Assembly (NCBI RefSeq): GCF_008370045.1
Contig: NZ_VOBN01000004.1
Span: forward strand, 62,001 to 126,000
Direction: 5' to 3'
DNA length: 64,000 nucleotides
Source: Pseudomonas sp. ANT_J12
GTDB taxonomy: Bacteria; Pseudomonadota; Gammaproteobacteria; Pseudomonadales; Pseudomonadaceae
Under the pieces are notes generated by a model, which saw only the letters and a list, made by a program, of their open reading frames with translations, was not told the DNA's origin and did no database searches. Positions within the stretch are counted from its first letter, which is position 1. The number at the start of each line of letters is the position of its first letter. This document shows, piece after piece, positions 62,539-64,000 of this stretch. Both the position numbers and the translations under genes were made by a program.

Positions 62539-64000
62539 GATTGATCTCCTCGAGCGTGGTCCGCCCCGCTTGCACCAGTTCCAGCGCCGACTCACGCAAC
62601 AAGCGCAAGCCACGTTTGCAGGCGTGGGCCTTGATTTTCGATATGGGTTGGCGCTCGACGATCATTTGCCGCAGTTCATCGTCGAGGTGCAGCAGTTCGG
62701 CAATCGCCGTACGCCCGCGATACCCGGTGCCCCGGCAATGGCCGCAGCCCTTGCCGTGGACGAAGTGGTAATGCGCAACGTGTTGCGGGTCGAGCCCGGA
62801 CAGTTGCAGTTCTTCTTCGGTTGGCTGGTGCGGTGCGCTGCAACTGGCGCACACCAGGCGAATCAGGCGCTGGGCGAGCACAGCGTTGAGCGCCGAGACC
62901 AGGCTGTAGGGGTCGATTTCCATCTGGGTGAAACGGCCGATCACGTCGAACACGTTGTTGGCGTGAATGGTGGTGAACACCAGGTGCCCGGTGAGGGCCG
63001 ATTGCACGGCGATTTGCGCGGTGTCGGGGTCACGGATTTCACCGACCATGATTTTGTCCGGGTCATGGCGCAGGATCGAGCGCAGGCCTCGGGCGAAGGT
63101 CAGGCCTTTTTTCTCGTTGACCGGGATTTGCAGCACACCAGGCAGTTGATATTCCACCGGGTCTTCGATGGTGATGATCTTGTCCACGCCGTGGTTGATC
63201 TCGGTGATCATCGCGTAGAGGGTGGTGGTCTTGCCGCTGCCGGTGGGGCCGGTCACCAGCACCATGCCGTAGGGTTCGGCGGCCAGGCGGCGCAGTTGCT
63301 TGAGGGTTTCTTCTTCAAAGCCCAGGGCCTGCAATTGCACGCCGCTGACCTTGTCCGCCAGGTCCTGTTTGTCCAGCACCCGCAGCACCGCGTCTTCGCC
63401 AAAAATGCTCGGCATGATCGACACCCGGAAGTCGATCTGCCGGCCGCTGATGCCGATTTTGAAGCGACCGTCCTGGGGCACGCGTTTTTCGCCGATGTCC
63501 AGTTCGGCCATGACCTTGACCCGGGAAATCACCTGTTCGGCGAACTCGCTGCCCTGGATCTTGCTGATGTTGTTCAACACGCCATCGATGCGGTACTTGA
63601 TCACCAGGCCGCTGCCGGTGGTGCCCAAATGGATGTCGCTGGCGTGCATTTTCAGCGCGTCGTAGAGGGTCGAGTTGACCAGTTTGACCACCACGCTGGC
63701 GTCTTCGCTGATGCTGGTCAGGGACAGACTTTGCAGGTTGTCGATCTCGACGCCGGCCTCGGCCTGGGCGTTGAGCGACTCCACCGCGTGGAAGCTTTCT
63801 TCGTGGCGGGCCAGGTAGGCTTTCAGGTCGTCGGCGTGCACCAGATACAGCGGCGCGCCGTGCAGGCAGTCGTCGATCCAGGCCAGGCGCGCGGTGTCGA
63901 ACGGGTCGGCAAACACGCCGATGACCGCGTCGTCGTGGCGCAGCAGGATGAATTCGCGCTTGAGGCATTGGGCCAGGGTGACCCGGTCGAACACCGGGGT
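62519..64000 (-). CDS. gspE: GspE/PilB-type assembly ATPase (5' end outside the window)
   Basis: At least 493 codons; the frame is open to the edge at 64000, so the N-terminus is missing. Walker A is VTGPTGSGKTTTLYAM, with the Asp box (TIEDPVEYQLPG), Walker B (IMVGEIRDPDTAQIA) and His box (FTTIHANNVFDVIGRF) following. Two cysteine pairs, CASC and CGHC, near the end form the zinc-binding knuckle. It powers pseudopilus assembly. The first gene seen of an operon that continues through csgEFG. Confidence 0.93.
   Translation of the reverse strand, partial: TPVFDRVTLAQCLKREFILLRHDDAVIGVFADPFDTARLAWIDDCLHGAPLYLVHADDLKAYLARHEESFHAVESLNAQAEAGVEIDNLQSLSLTSISEDASVVVKLVNSTLYDALKMHASDIHLGTTGSGLVIKYRIDGVLNNISKIQGSEFAEQVISRVKVMAELDIGEKRVPQDGRFKIGISGRQIDFRVSIMPSIFGEDAVLRVLDKQDLADKVSGVQLQALGFEEETLKQLRRLAAEPYGMVLVTGPTGSGKTTTLYAMITEINHGVDKIITIEDPVEYQLPGVLQIPVNEKKGLTFARGLRSILRHDPDKIMVGEIRDPDTAQIAVQSALTGHLVFTTIHANNVFDVIGRFTQMEIDPYSLVSALNAVLAQRLIRLVCASCSAPHQPTEEELQLSGLDPQHVAHYHFVHGKGCGHCRGTGYRGRTAIAELLHLDDELRQMIVERQPISKIKAHACKRGLRLLRESALELVQAGRTTLEEINRVTFVS

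Overview
The window is chromosomal DNA of a fluorescent-group Pseudomonas. The evidence is a GC-rich coding style, REP repeats of the form GTAGGAGCGAGGCTTGCCCG, another dyad repeat family built on CCCACGC..GCGTGGG, a DUF6124-type gene, and a manganese-oxidation locus organised like the mnxS1/mcoA/mnxS2/mnxR region of P. putida GB-1. No tRNA, rRNA, CRISPR array, transposase or integrase was recognised.

Layout. 1-6.5 kb is an accessory island of small membrane and soluble genes. It holds tandem paralogs, a CbrC-family gene, a DUF4303-type gene, a SUKH-like gene and decayed remnants, and reads like an immunity/orphan-gene array. 6.7-9.5 kb has an exported hypothetical protein, a VanW-family gene and two very small genes. 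9.5-13.7 kb is an ABC transporter of the FtsX/LolD kind with a lipocalin-like (AttH/CrtC-type) lipoprotein. 13.9-16.6 kb has a YncE-type beta-propeller and a phosphoethanolamine-transferase-like membrane sulfatase. 16.95-35.8 kb is a 17-gene exopolysaccharide operon: UDP-glucose dehydrogenase, epimerase, priming transferase, Wza/Wzz export parts, glycosyltransferases, Wzy-like and Wzx-like proteins, two deacetylases, three acetyltransferases and one secreted glycosidase-like protein.

38.1-46.6 kb is the Mn(II)-oxidation locus, all on the minus strand: sensor kinase mnxS1, multicopper oxidase mcoA, an SCO-cytochrome c fusion, sensor kinase mnxS2 and sigma54 activator mnxR. A well-formed sigma54 promoter precedes mcoA. 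mnxR carries a one-base deletion that removes the DNA-binding domain from the reading frame; it is either a real mutation or a sequencing error.

48.6-56.1 kb is a curli-type functional amyloid region. A second sigma54 promoter precedes two paralogous exported proteins, then csgB and an unusually large csgA. On the opposite strand csgE, csgF and csgG are the last three genes of a tightly overlapping operon that starts with a type II secretion/type IV pilus-like machine: GspE ATPase, PilM/N/O/P-like proteins, a secretin and three pseudopilins (to 64 kb, running off the window). The physical fusion of a pseudopilus machine with the curli export genes, next to an Mn-oxidase locus and sharing sigma54 promoters with it, is the most interesting feature. 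My working inference is a surface or extracellular-matrix programme in which amyloid, secreted proteins and Mn oxide formation may be co-ordinated. The sequence shows the arrangement, not the function.
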